Positions 1-5,174 of a DNA stretch of 5,476 bases are shown here, piece by piece. How positions within the stretch are numbered: the stretch's first letter is position 1; each line of letters starts with the position of its first letter. This DNA comes from Rhodospirillales bacterium (GTDB lineage: Bacteria > Pseudomonadota > Alphaproteobacteria > CACIAM-22H2), in assembly GCA_016195145.1 (NCBI GenBank), contig JACQAF010000118.1, positions 1 to 5,476 of the forward strand, in the 5' to 3' direction. The notes below the pieces were generated by a model that saw nothing but the letters and a program-made list of their open reading frames with translations, searched no databases and was not told the DNA's origin. The position numbers and the translations under genes are program-made.

Positions 1-840
1 GGCGTCGCCGCCGAGGCGACCGCCGGCTACCGCGCCCGCCGGGCGGTCATTCGCGCTGGCGGCCGCGCTATCGGCCTCGTCCAGGCATTGGAGCGGCAGG
101 TATTCGGGTTTTTCCGCATCGTCGAGATCACTCGCGGCCCGCTCTGGCTGCCGGACGCTCCCGACGATACGCGCCAGGACGGCTTGCGCGCGATCCGGCA
201 GGAATTCCGCCCCGGTTTGCAGCGATTGCCGCTGTGGATGCCGGAGATGACTGACGATCCGGCGGCGCACAAGGCGCTCCGCGCGCTTGGCCTGCGCCAG
301 GTCGTCACCGGCTATTCCTCGGCCTGGCTCGATCTCGGCCCTGCGGCCGAGGAACGCCGCGCGGCGCTTGACGGCAAATGGCGCAATGCGCTGCGCCGCG
401 CCGAGAAATCGCGCCTGACAGTCAGGACGACCCAGGGCGGCCGGGCGCTCGACTGGCTGCTTGCACAGCACGATACGTTTCGCCGCGCGCGCCGCTTTCG
501 CGCCTCGTCGGGCCGGTTCGTCCACGCCTTTATCGCCGCAACGCGCGGCAAATCGAATGTCGTGATCGCCACGGCGATGCTGGGCAGCGAGCCGGTGGCC
601 GGGGCGCTGTTTCTCGGCCACGGCCGCGCGGCCACCTATTACGTCGGCTGGAGCGGACCCGAAGGCCGCCGGTTGTTCGCGCAGAATCTCGCGCTTTGGC
701 GCGGCATCGAGGCGCTGCGCGAGGCGGGCTTCGCGGCGCTCGACCTCGGCGGCATCGACACGCGGCGCGCGGCGGGCGTGGCGCGATTCAAGCTCGGCCT
801 CGGCTGCGCGCCCTACACCCTCGCCGGCACCTGGCTCTGA
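1..840 (+). CDS. FemAB-like GNAT acyltransferase, 3' part (5' end outside window)
   Basis: The reading frame is open from base 1 to the TGA at 838-840, giving 279 residues of a protein whose start lies upstream. A TTG at 88 is an internal codon, because conserved-looking sequence (GYRARRAV...GLVQALERQVFGFFRIVEITRGP) runs across it. Visible hallmarks of the FemAB/BioF2-like acetyltransferase fold (Acetyltransf_6) are KWRNALRRAEKSRLTV near residues 126-141, the strand A-x-x-L-G-x-x-x-x-A-Y-Y-V-G-W in the middle, and ALDLGGID at about 246-253 followed by a GVARFKLGLG segment. Family members transfer acyl or aminoacyl groups and are cytoplasmic. Related genes act in peptidoglycan bridge or exopolysaccharide modification, but nothing here fixes the substrate. 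Family proteins are usually somewhat over 300 residues, so perhaps 30-60 residues are missing. It converges on the SHOCT gene with a 36-bp gap. The family is fairly sure; the specific role is unknown. Confidence 0.8.
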   Translation, partial: GVAAEATAGYRARRAVIRAGGRAIGLVQALERQVFGFFRIVEITRGPLWLPDAPDDTRQDGLRAIRQEFRPGLQRLPLWMPEMTDDPAAHKALRALGLRQVVTGYSSAWLDLGPAAEERRAALDGKWRNALRRAEKSRLTVRTTQGGRALDWLLAQHDTFRRARRFRASSGRFVHAFIAATRGKSNVVIATAMLGSEPVAGALFLGHGRAATYYVGWSGPEGRRLFAQNLALWRGIEALREAGFAALDLGGIDTRRAAGVARFKLGLGCAPYTLAGTWL

Positions 841-876
841 TGAGGGTGTGGCGGAGCGAGGGCACTTAACGGGCGC

Positions 877-1212
877 TCAGTCGGAGAGAAGTTTCTTGCG
901 CTCCTCGTAATCCTGCCGGTCGATCTCGCCCTTGGCGAAACGCTCTTGCAGGATATCGAGCGGCGTGCGCCGCGCAGGTAGGGCAGAACTGGTCCCGCCA
1001 CCGGCGCCGCTAAGCCAACGCACGAGCAACACCACCAGCACGATGAGCGTCACCCAGAACGCAATCATCATCAGGCCGCCGAAATACATGTGACCCCACC
1101 CCCAACCGGGATGCCAGAAGTTATCGCGATCGCCATAGGTCTGCGCGACCGCGGGGATCGCCGACGCGACGCCCGCCAGCCAGATCGACAGATGCAACAG
1201 GCTGCGTTTCAT
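877..1212 (-). CDS. Small membrane protein with C-terminal SHOCT domain
   Basis: This 111-residue protein has three parts. An N-terminal signal-like segment (MKRS, then hydrophobic to about residue 23, with AVA-Q as a plausible cleavage site) is followed by a short aromatic, Gly- and His-rich stretch (about 32-45, NFWHPGWGWGHMYFGG). A strong transmembrane helix follows (about 46-67, ending in VRWL). After a Gly/Ser linker, residues 83-110 (TPLDILQERFAKGEIDRQDYEERKKLL) match the SHOCT motif: a short amphipathic helix, G-E-I-x-x-x-x-Y/F-E, then a second helix. SHOCT domains are usually at protein ends and are thought to mediate oligomerisation. The start is firm: ATG at 1212-1210 is preceded by AAGGAGGG (1217-1224) with about 4-5 nt spacing, the strongest ribosome binding site in the window. 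It is transcribed alone or after the upstream regulator gene (91-bp gap). If the signal peptide is not cleaved, it would be a two-helix membrane protein. The function is not known. Confidence 0.85.
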   Translation of the reverse strand: MKRSLLHLSIWLAGVASAIPAVAQTYGDRDNFWHPGWGWGHMYFGGLMMIAFWVTLIVLVVLLVRWLSGAGGGTSSALPARRTPLDILQERFAKGEIDRQDYEERKKLLSD

Positions 1213-1303
1213 AACGCCCTCCTTGCTTGCCGCCTAACCTCATAACGCGAATGTAGCCCGATTGGCGCCGGCGAGCTATGGGCAGGCGCGGGCAACTTGT
1301 CGC

Positions 1304-2026
1304 TTAGACGATCACGAAGCCAGGGGGCGCAACCACGTTATGCGGGATTGTCAGGACAAAGCGGCCGTGGGCGACGGCATAACGCAGATAGCTGACATTC
1401 GCGTCCTTCGATATCCGGTATAACGTGCCTTGCGGCTCGTCGGCCGTTTCGGCCATATGGAGCTCCAGCATATGCGCGTAATCGGCGTCGCGGCGCGACT
1501 GCACCGGCCGCCCGACGACGCTCGGCGAGACGGTTGTGAGGCGTCGACCGACATGGGCCGAGACCACCCCTTCGCCGCTGACGATCAAAACGGTTATATC
1601 GTCCCAAATGCCGAGATTGCCAGACGCGTCGATCGGATCGGCGCCGGCCATGACCGCCTGCATCATCGCAATGGCGCGCGGGTCCTCCAATCGATCGAGG
1701 GGCAAGCGCTCGGCCCGCCAGGCTCCCCGGCTTAACGATGGCAGAGTCTTGCCTGCCGACGATTCGCTCTTCGACGATTTCGTGTCCTCGGTAAAAAACC
1801 AGACGACCTTCACGTCGAGCGCCCGGGCGATCCGGTAAAGCCGACTGGCTCCGACGCGTTTCGCGCCTTGCTCGTATTTTTCCAGCTGCCGAAGCGAAAA
1901 GCCGAGCGCATCGGCGAGGGCCCGTCGCGATAATCCGCAGGCCGTACGACGTTGCCGGATGCGCCGGGCAACCAGCGCGTCGATTGGCAGGGATGGCTGG
2001 CCGGGATCGTTCGTGACACAGAGCAT
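1304..2026 (-). CDS. XRE-family (HTH_3) regulator with unrecognised C-terminal domain
   Basis: This is a 240-residue protein. Residues about 18-80 form a five-helix XRE/Cro-type DNA-binding domain: VARRIRQRRTACGLSRRALA, LGFSLRQLEKYEQGAKRVGA (helix 3, about 44-54, is the likely recognition helix), then SRLYRIARALDVKVVWFF. This layout resembles alphaproteobacterial HTH_3 regulators such as Rhizobium PraR. After a Ser/Lys-rich linker (81-95) comes a 135-residue C-terminal part. It has several predicted strands (ITVLIVSGEGVVSAHVG, TLYRIS, NVSYLRYAV, RFVLTIPH) that could be a small alpha/beta ligand-binding or PAS-like fold, but I recognise no family. The ATG at 2026-2024 follows AAGAGGG (2034-2040) with 7-nt spacing. 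It is a paralogue of the 2357-2704 gene: the HTH parts share about 42 of 67 residues by eye. It lies downstream of that gene in the same orientation, behind 330 bp of AT-rich, repeat-containing DNA. It is probably a repressor, possibly autoregulatory; the target is unknown. Confidence 0.85.
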   Translation of the reverse strand: MLCVTNDPGQPSLPIDALVARRIRQRRTACGLSRRALADALGFSLRQLEKYEQGAKRVGASRLYRIARALDVKVVWFFTEDTKSSKSESSAGKTLPSLSRGAWRAERLPLDRLEDPRAIAMMQAVMAGADPIDASGNLGIWDDITVLIVSGEGVVSAHVGRRLTTVSPSVVGRPVQSRRDADYAHMLELHMAETADEPQGTLYRISKDANVSYLRYAVAHGRFVLTIPHNVVAPPGFVIV

Positions 2027-2202
2027 CTCGAGTCCCTCTTCGCGAGCAGTTTAATCTTGCTTGTCGACTGCCTCTGCGGACGTGGTGCCGCTGCAGACCC
2101 GGCGCTGACGCCCTGGTGTGATGTGACCGCAGCGATGTGCCGGGTCGCGCTGTCTCGAAAATACAGCCGAAAGAGTAAAAATTTTCCAAATGTCTACTAG
2201 AG

Positions 2203-2231
2203 ATAGTATTACTTATGGTAGTATTTGAAAA
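2203..2231 (-). promoter_or_regulatory. Candidate promoter of the 240-residue XRE regulator
   Basis: Read on the minus strand, TTTTCA (2231-2226) and TACTAT (2208-2203) are separated by 17 bp. Each matches four of six positions of the sigma-70 -35 and -10 consensus. They lie in the most AT-rich part of the intergenic region, upstream of the gene starting at 2026. The two TAGTATT copies overlap the -10 box and the spacer, which would suit an operator. AT-rich DNA gives such matches by chance, so this remains tentative. Confidence 0.3.
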
Positions 2232-2270
2232 GTAAATTCGAATGCGGTTTCACGCCGTGCGACGGAATCA

Positions 2271-2331
2271 CCGGCGGGATATAGGCTGGCGGGATATAGC
2301 TAGCAGAATATTAGGCTGGCGGAATATTAAG
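2271..2331. repeat. Four imperfect tandem repeats of about 15 bp
   Basis: Units are CCGGCGGGATATAGG (2271-2285), CTGGCGGGATATAG (2286-2299), CTAGCAGAATATTAGG (2300-2315) and CTGGCGGAATATTAAG (2316-2331). The consensus is CTGGCGG(G/A)ATAT(A/T)AG. Units 1-2 form one subtype (GGGATATA) and units 3-4 another (GAATATTA), with 13 of 16 positions shared between 3 and 4. A degenerate partial unit may precede them at about 2260-2270 (CGACGGAATCA). The array sits 26-86 bp beyond the stop of the short regulator and about 245 bp upstream of the long one. Its period of 14-16 bp is not an integral helical repeat. It could be a regulator-binding array or a decayed minisatellite. Confidence 0.8.
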
Positions 2332-2356
2332 ATTGCACTCCCAACCCCGGAAGCGG

Positions 2357-2704
2357 TTATGGCTTAAATACTGCCCCCCGAGTCGCTACGTGGTGAGGCC
2401 CCCGACTGTATAAAACGACGACCTTATCCTTATCCTGATCCTGCCGCGGCACGGCGGCGTCGACAAAGAACCAGTCGATGCCGACACCCAGCGCTTGCGC
2501 GATGCGGTAAAGGCGTCCGGCACCGATGCGGTTGACGCCCCATTCGTATTTCTGCAGCTGCTGGAACGACAGGCCGAGGGTTCGGGCCAACGCCTTCTGC
2601 GAAAGCCCGCACGCGATCCGCCCCTGGCGGAGACGCCGCGCGACATGCGCATCGATCGCACAAAGCGTACGCCCATGACTGGTCGAAGTTTCGGACATAT
2701 CCAT
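2357..2704 (-). CDS. Short XRE-family (HTH_3) DNA-binding protein
   Basis: This is a 115-residue protein made almost entirely of one XRE/Cro-type helix-turn-helix domain (about residues 19-81): VARRLRQGRIACGLSQKALA, LGLSFQQLQKYEWGVNRIGA (recognition helix about 46-56), GRLYRIAQALGVGIDWFF. The SFQQLQKYE-x-G-x-NRIGA signature is typical of alphaproteobacterial HTH_3 regulators such as PraR. The tail is short and charged and includes QDQDKDK, encoded by a hexanucleotide repeat. The frame stays open upstream to an ATG at 2881, but that extension is AT-rich, non-conserved in appearance, and crosses a strong ribosome binding site. The ATG at 2704-2702 (or the in-frame ATG at 2698-2696) follows AAGGGGAG (2707-2714) and aligns with the start of the paralogue at 1304-2026. 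Spacing slightly favours the second ATG. It probably acts as a dimeric repressor. Its recognition helix differs from the paralogue's at several exposed positions, so the two may bind different operators. Confidence 0.82.
   Translation of the reverse strand: MDMSETSTSHGRTLCAIDAHVARRLRQGRIACGLSQKALARTLGLSFQQLQKYEWGVNRIGAGRLYRIAQALGVGIDWFFVDAAVPRQDQDKDKVVVLYSRGPHHVATRGAVFKP
2422..2443. repeat. In-frame hexanucleotide tandem repeat
   Basis: CCTTAT, CCTTAT, CCTGAT, CCTG follow one another inside the 3' part of the short regulator gene. They encode the alternating QDQDKDK of its C-terminal tail on the minus strand. Because the unit is six bases, copy-number changes would not shift the frame; they would only lengthen or shorten the charged tail. 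Confidence 0.7.
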
Positions 2705-2729
2705 AACTCCCCTTATCTTCCTTCCCAAC

Positions 2730-2751
2730 CCAGCCTTCGGCTGGTCGAAGG
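2730..2751 (-). promoter_or_regulatory. Overlapping alternative hairpins in the leader of the short XRE gene
   Basis: Two perfect 6-bp stems share bases and cannot form together. One is CCAGCC/GGCTGG around a 3-nt loop (2730-2744). The other is CCTTCG/CGAAGG around a 6-nt loop (2734-2751). They lie 26-47 nt upstream of the ATG at 2704, just before the GGAAGG and AAGGGGAG purine tracts of the leader. In the transcript the 5' strand CCUUC could also pair with the GGAAGG at about 2717-2725. They could be a regulatory leader element or, in DNA, an operator. No known riboswitch class is recognised. Confidence 0.4.
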
Positions 2752-2890
2752 GCCGATGCCGCGCCAACTGTCGAAACCGATCCGACTGGGCGTTCAGGAG
2801 TATTATTATTTTGAAATCTATCGTTAGGCGTAGTGACGTCGCGCGGTATTCGCACATAAAAATATTCGATCCTTTGGCCATCCGGCTGCC

Positions 2891-2907
2891 TGCTTAATAT
2901 TTAAGCA
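2891..2907. promoter_or_regulatory. Perfect AT-rich palindrome, candidate operator
   Basis: TGCTTAA (2891-2897) and TTAAGCA (2901-2907) are exact inverted repeats around TAT. The site lies between the end of the transport/deaminase operon (stop at 2920) and the short regulator gene (start 2704). It has the size and symmetry of a site for a dimeric helix-turn-helix protein. It contains an AATATT core, as do two of the tandem repeats at 2300-2331 and a site at 2861-2866. It could instead act as a weak transcript-end stem. Confidence 0.4.
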
Positions 2908-2912
2908 TTAAT

Positions 2913-2928
2913 CCGGGTTTCAGCCCGG
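2913..2928 (-). terminator. Weak candidate terminator stem at the end of the deaminase gene
   Basis: On the minus strand CCGGG (2928-2924) and CCCGG (2917-2913) can form a 5-bp GC stem around a 6-nt loop that holds the deaminase stop codon (TGA, 2922-2920). The following bases are AT-rich (ATTAATGCTTAAATATT) but are not a clean T run, so intrinsic termination is doubtful. The AT-rich palindrome immediately downstream may add to it. Confidence 0.25.
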
Positions 2929-4230
2929 GGCGCGCCCTTTTTCCGATGCCGTTGCGGCGGCACGACGAAAATCGACGGCCTGCGGACGGCCGGGCAACGA
3001 CAGCCGTGAGACTGCCGGCGGTGCTTCGGCAATCACCCGGCCGCGGCGCAGCACATAACGCCGGGCCGCGCGCAGGCGAATCGCTTCGACCGGATCGTTG
3101 GCCTGCAGCACGACGCAATCCGCATAACAGCCGGGCGCAAGGCCGTAACCGTCGAGCCCCATGATCCGCGCCGGCGTTTCGGTCACCGCCCGAAAACATG
3201 CGGCCATTTCCTCGAGCCCGGTCAGCTGGCCGACATGCAGGCCCATATGCGCCACCTCCAGCATGTCGCCCGAGCCGAGCGAGTACCATGGATCCATCGC
3301 GCAATCCTGGCCGAAGGCGACGGCAAGTCCGGCCGCCATCTGTTCCTTGACCCGGGTCAGGCCGCGCCGCTTCGGATAGGTGTCTTGGCGGCCCTGGAGG
3401 GTGATGTTGATCAGGGGATTGGCGACGACATTAAGCCGCGCCTCGGTCATCAGGGCAATCAGCTTGCTGGCGTAGTAATTGTCCATCGAATGCATCGAGG
3501 TCAGATGCGAACCGGTCACCCGCCCGTGCAGGCCGAGGCGGACGGTTTCCGCCGCCAGCGTCTCGACATGGCGCGACATCGGGTCGTCGCTTTCGTCGCA
3601 ATGCATGTCGACCATCAAGCCGCGTTCGGCCGCCAGCTCGCACAGCGCCCGGACCGAAGCGGCGCCGTCGGCCATCGTGCGTTCGAAATGCGGGATGCCG
3701 CCGACCACCTCGACGCCCATGTCGAGCGCGCGGCGCAACTGCTCGGGCGCGCCCGGCGACCGGTAGTAACCGTCCTGGGGAAAGGCAACGAGCTGCAGGT
3801 CGAGATAGGGTTTGACCCGCCGCCTGACGTCGACCAGCGCCTCGACCGCCAGCAAACGCGGATCGCAGACATCGACATGGCTGCGCACCGCCAGCAGGCC
3901 GCGCGCGACGGCCCAGTCGCAATAGGCGAGCGCGCGTTCGATCAGCGCCTCGACGGTGAGCAGCGGCTTGAGCTCGCCCCACAACGCGATGCCTTCGAGC
4001 AGGGTGCCCGAGCGGTTAAGCCGCGGCCGGCCGAGGCTGAGGGTCGCATCCATGTGGAAATGGGCGTCGACGAAGGGCGGCGAAACGAGGCAGCCGGCGA
4101 CATCGATCTCGCGCCCGGCCTTGGCCGCCAGATTCGGCTCGACCGCGACGATGCGTTCGCCCGCGATGCCGATATCGACGCCATGTCGGCCGTCGGGCAG
4201 GTTGCCGCCACGCAGGATAAGGTCGATCAT
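2920..4230 (-). CDS. Cytosine-deaminase-like amidohydrolase (CodA family) with altered substrate pocket
   Basis: This 436-residue protein is close in length and sequence to E. coli cytosine deaminase CodA, a cytoplasmic metal-dependent hydrolase that turns cytosine into uracil and ammonia. With a constant offset of 4 residues to CodA numbering as I recall it, the metal and catalytic residues are all present: H57 and H59 (HFHMD), Q152 (AFPQDG), H210 and E213 (MHCDE), H242 (SHLTSMHS), D309 (FGQDCAMDPWY) and W315. The family blocks RSHVDV, ANPLINI-x-LQGR, DTYPKRRG-TRVKE and HMGLHV are also clear. Odd points are C310 where CodA has Asp314, and Q308 where it has His312; both are in the active-site loop. 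The substrate may therefore be another aminated pyrimidine or triazine-like ring. The ATG at 4230-4228 overlaps the stop of the permease gene (ATGA) and follows GGGGGAG, so the two are translationally coupled. An upstream extension of the frame to 5007 is only the shadow of the permease gene. Family very sure, substrate open. Confidence 0.92.
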   Translation of the reverse strand: MIDLILRGGNLPDGRHGVDIGIAGERIVAVEPNLAAKAGREIDVAGCLVSPPFVDAHFHMDATLSLGRPRLNRSGTLLEGIALWGELKPLLTVEALIERALAYCDWAVARGLLAVRSHVDVCDPRLLAVEALVDVRRRVKPYLDLQLVAFPQDGYYRSPGAPEQLRRALDMGVEVVGGIPHFERTMADGAASVRALCELAAERGLMVDMHCDESDDPMSRHVETLAAETVRLGLHGRVTGSHLTSMHSMDNYYASKLIALMTEARLNVVANPLINITLQGRQDTYPKRRGLTRVKEQMAAGLAVAFGQDCAMDPWYSLGSGDMLEVAHMGLHVGQLTGLEEMAACFRAVTETPARIMGLDGYGLAPGCYADCVVLQANDPVEAIRLRAARRYVLRRGRVIAEAPPAVSRLSLPGRPQAVDFRRAAATASEKGRAPG

Positions 4231-5168
4231 CGCTCCCCCTTGCGGTAGGGAATCATCAGCGCGCGCGGCACCTCGGCCCGCCGCGACATAACGATCAGCG
4301 CCAGAATGCTCAGAACATAGGGCAGCATCAAGAAGAGCTGATACGGCACCGTGCCGCCCACCGCCTGTTGCAGGCGAATCTGGTAGGCGTCGAACGCGGC
4401 GAACAGCAGCGCCCCGACCAGCGCCTTGCCGGGCTTCCACGAGGCGAAGACGACGAGCGCGATGCAGATCCAGCCGCGCCCGTTGATCATGTTGAAATAG
4501 AATGCGTTGAACGCCGACATCGTCAGGAACGCCCCGCCCATCGCCATCAGGGCGCTGCCGCACATCACCGCGCCGATGCGCACCTTGGTCACGTCGATGC
4601 CCTGCGCCTCGACCGCCGCCGGATTCTCGCCGGCCATGCGGACGGCAAGGCCGACCGGCGTGCGGTAGAGAACATAGGCGACGACGGCGACCAGTGCGAA
4701 AGCGGCATAGGTAAGCGGCGTCTGCTGGAAAAACCCGGGGCCGATAATCGGCAGGTCGGACAGGAACGGCACCGGCAAGGGCACGAAGGGCACGATGCGG
4801 GGCGGCTCGGTTATCGTCGGGAACATCATGCGGTAGACGTAATAGGACAGGCTGGTCGCCAGCAGCGTGATGCCGATGCCGGTGACATGCTGCGACAGGC
4901 CGAGCGGCACGGTCAGCACCGCGTGGAGCAGGCCGAACAACGCCCCAACCAGCATGGCGAACAGGACTCCGGTCCACAGATCGGCGCCGAAATAAACCGC
5001 GATCCACCCGGCCAGCGCACCGATCACCATGATCCCCTCGATGCCGAGATTGAGCACCCCGGCGCGCTCGCAGATCAGCTCGCCGAGCGTGCCGAGGAGC
5101 AACGGCGTCGCGATCCGAACGGCGTCGGTCCAGAAACTGGCGGTCAGCAGAACGTCAAGCCATTCCAT
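4227..5168 (-). CDS. Nucleoside-type ABC transporter permease (BPD_transp_2, YufQ/NupQ-like)
   Basis: This is a complete 313-residue inner-membrane protein with about eight hydrophobic segments (roughly 18-30, 42-60, 64-88, 96-114, 152-168, 196-216, 232-262 and 275-294). Family marks are ERAGVLNLGIEGIM (34-47), typical of the branched-chain amino acid/ribose/nucleoside permease superfamily, and the cytoplasmic coupling loop AGENPAAVEAQGID (179-192), which contacts the ATPase. The GTLGEL-x-CERAGVLNLGIEG pattern points to the subfamily that works with BMP-type lipoprotein receptors for nucleosides. Its partner is the second permease just upstream (6-bp gap). The 3' end overlaps the deaminase start by 4 nt, so uptake and deamination are made from one message. 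ATG at 5168-5166 is preceded by a weak TTAGGG, consistent with coupling to the upstream gene. Transport of a nucleobase or nucleoside is an inference from the family and from the deaminase; simple sugars are less likely. Confidence 0.9.
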   Translation of the reverse strand: MEWLDVLLTASFWTDAVRIATPLLLGTLGELICERAGVLNLGIEGIMVIGALAGWIAVYFGADLWTGVLFAMLVGALFGLLHAVLTVPLGLSQHVTGIGITLLATSLSYYVYRMMFPTITEPPRIVPFVPLPVPFLSDLPIIGPGFFQQTPLTYAAFALVAVVAYVLYRTPVGLAVRMAGENPAAVEAQGIDVTKVRIGAVMCGSALMAMGGAFLTMSAFNAFYFNMINGRGWICIALVVFASWKPGKALVGALLFAAFDAYQIRLQQAVGGTVPYQLFLMLPYVLSILALIVMSRRAEVPRALMIPYRKGER

Positions 5169-5174
5169 GGCGCC

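Larger units (their letters stand above)
2027..2356. other. 330-bp AT-rich intergenic region between the two XRE genes
   Basis: I find no credible coding sequence here. The stretch 2161-2250 is about 30% GC by hand count, against well over 60% in the surrounding genes. It holds a candidate minus-strand promoter (2203-2231), a TAGTATT direct repeat 15 bp apart (2204-2210 and 2219-2225), an ATTCGAAT palindrome (2236-2243) and four imperfect tandem repeats (2271-2331). The part nearest the downstream gene (2027-2160) is ordinary GC-rich sequence and would be a leader of about 170 nt if the promoter call is right. Confidence 0.7.

Noticed and set aside
378..869. 163-codon plus-strand frame inside the acyltransferase gene
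   Set aside because: It is an out-of-frame shadow of the FemAB-like gene with no motif.
1266..1290. GCGCC/GGCGC inverted repeat after the long XRE gene as a terminator
   Set aside because: The stem is only 5 bp with a 15-nt loop and no T run; it is expected by chance in such GC-rich DNA.
1338..2189. 283-codon minus-strand frame overlapping the long XRE regulator
   Set aside because: It is an alternative frame of a clearly recognisable HTH gene. Its composition is Arg/Ala/Pro-rich without motifs.
2271..2331. Possible CRISPR array
   Set aside because: Repeats are contiguous, short and imperfect, with no spacers and no cas genes.
2705..2881. N-terminal extension of the short XRE regulator to an ATG at 2881
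   Set aside because: The 59-residue extension crosses AT-rich DNA, hairpins and a strong ribosome binding site. It is not matched in the paralogue, whose start aligns with the ATG at 2704.
3235..4248. 337-codon plus-strand open frame antisense to the deaminase
   Set aside because: It is the mirror of a GC-rich coding region with low stop frequency. It shows no recognisable domain and has no promoter or ribosome binding site.
2920..5007. Long minus-strand frame of 695 codons that includes the deaminase
   Set aside because: The first 259 codons are an out-of-frame reading of the permease gene with Arg/Pro/Ala-rich shadow composition. The real start is the ATG at 4230 with a ribosome binding site and the ATGA overlap.
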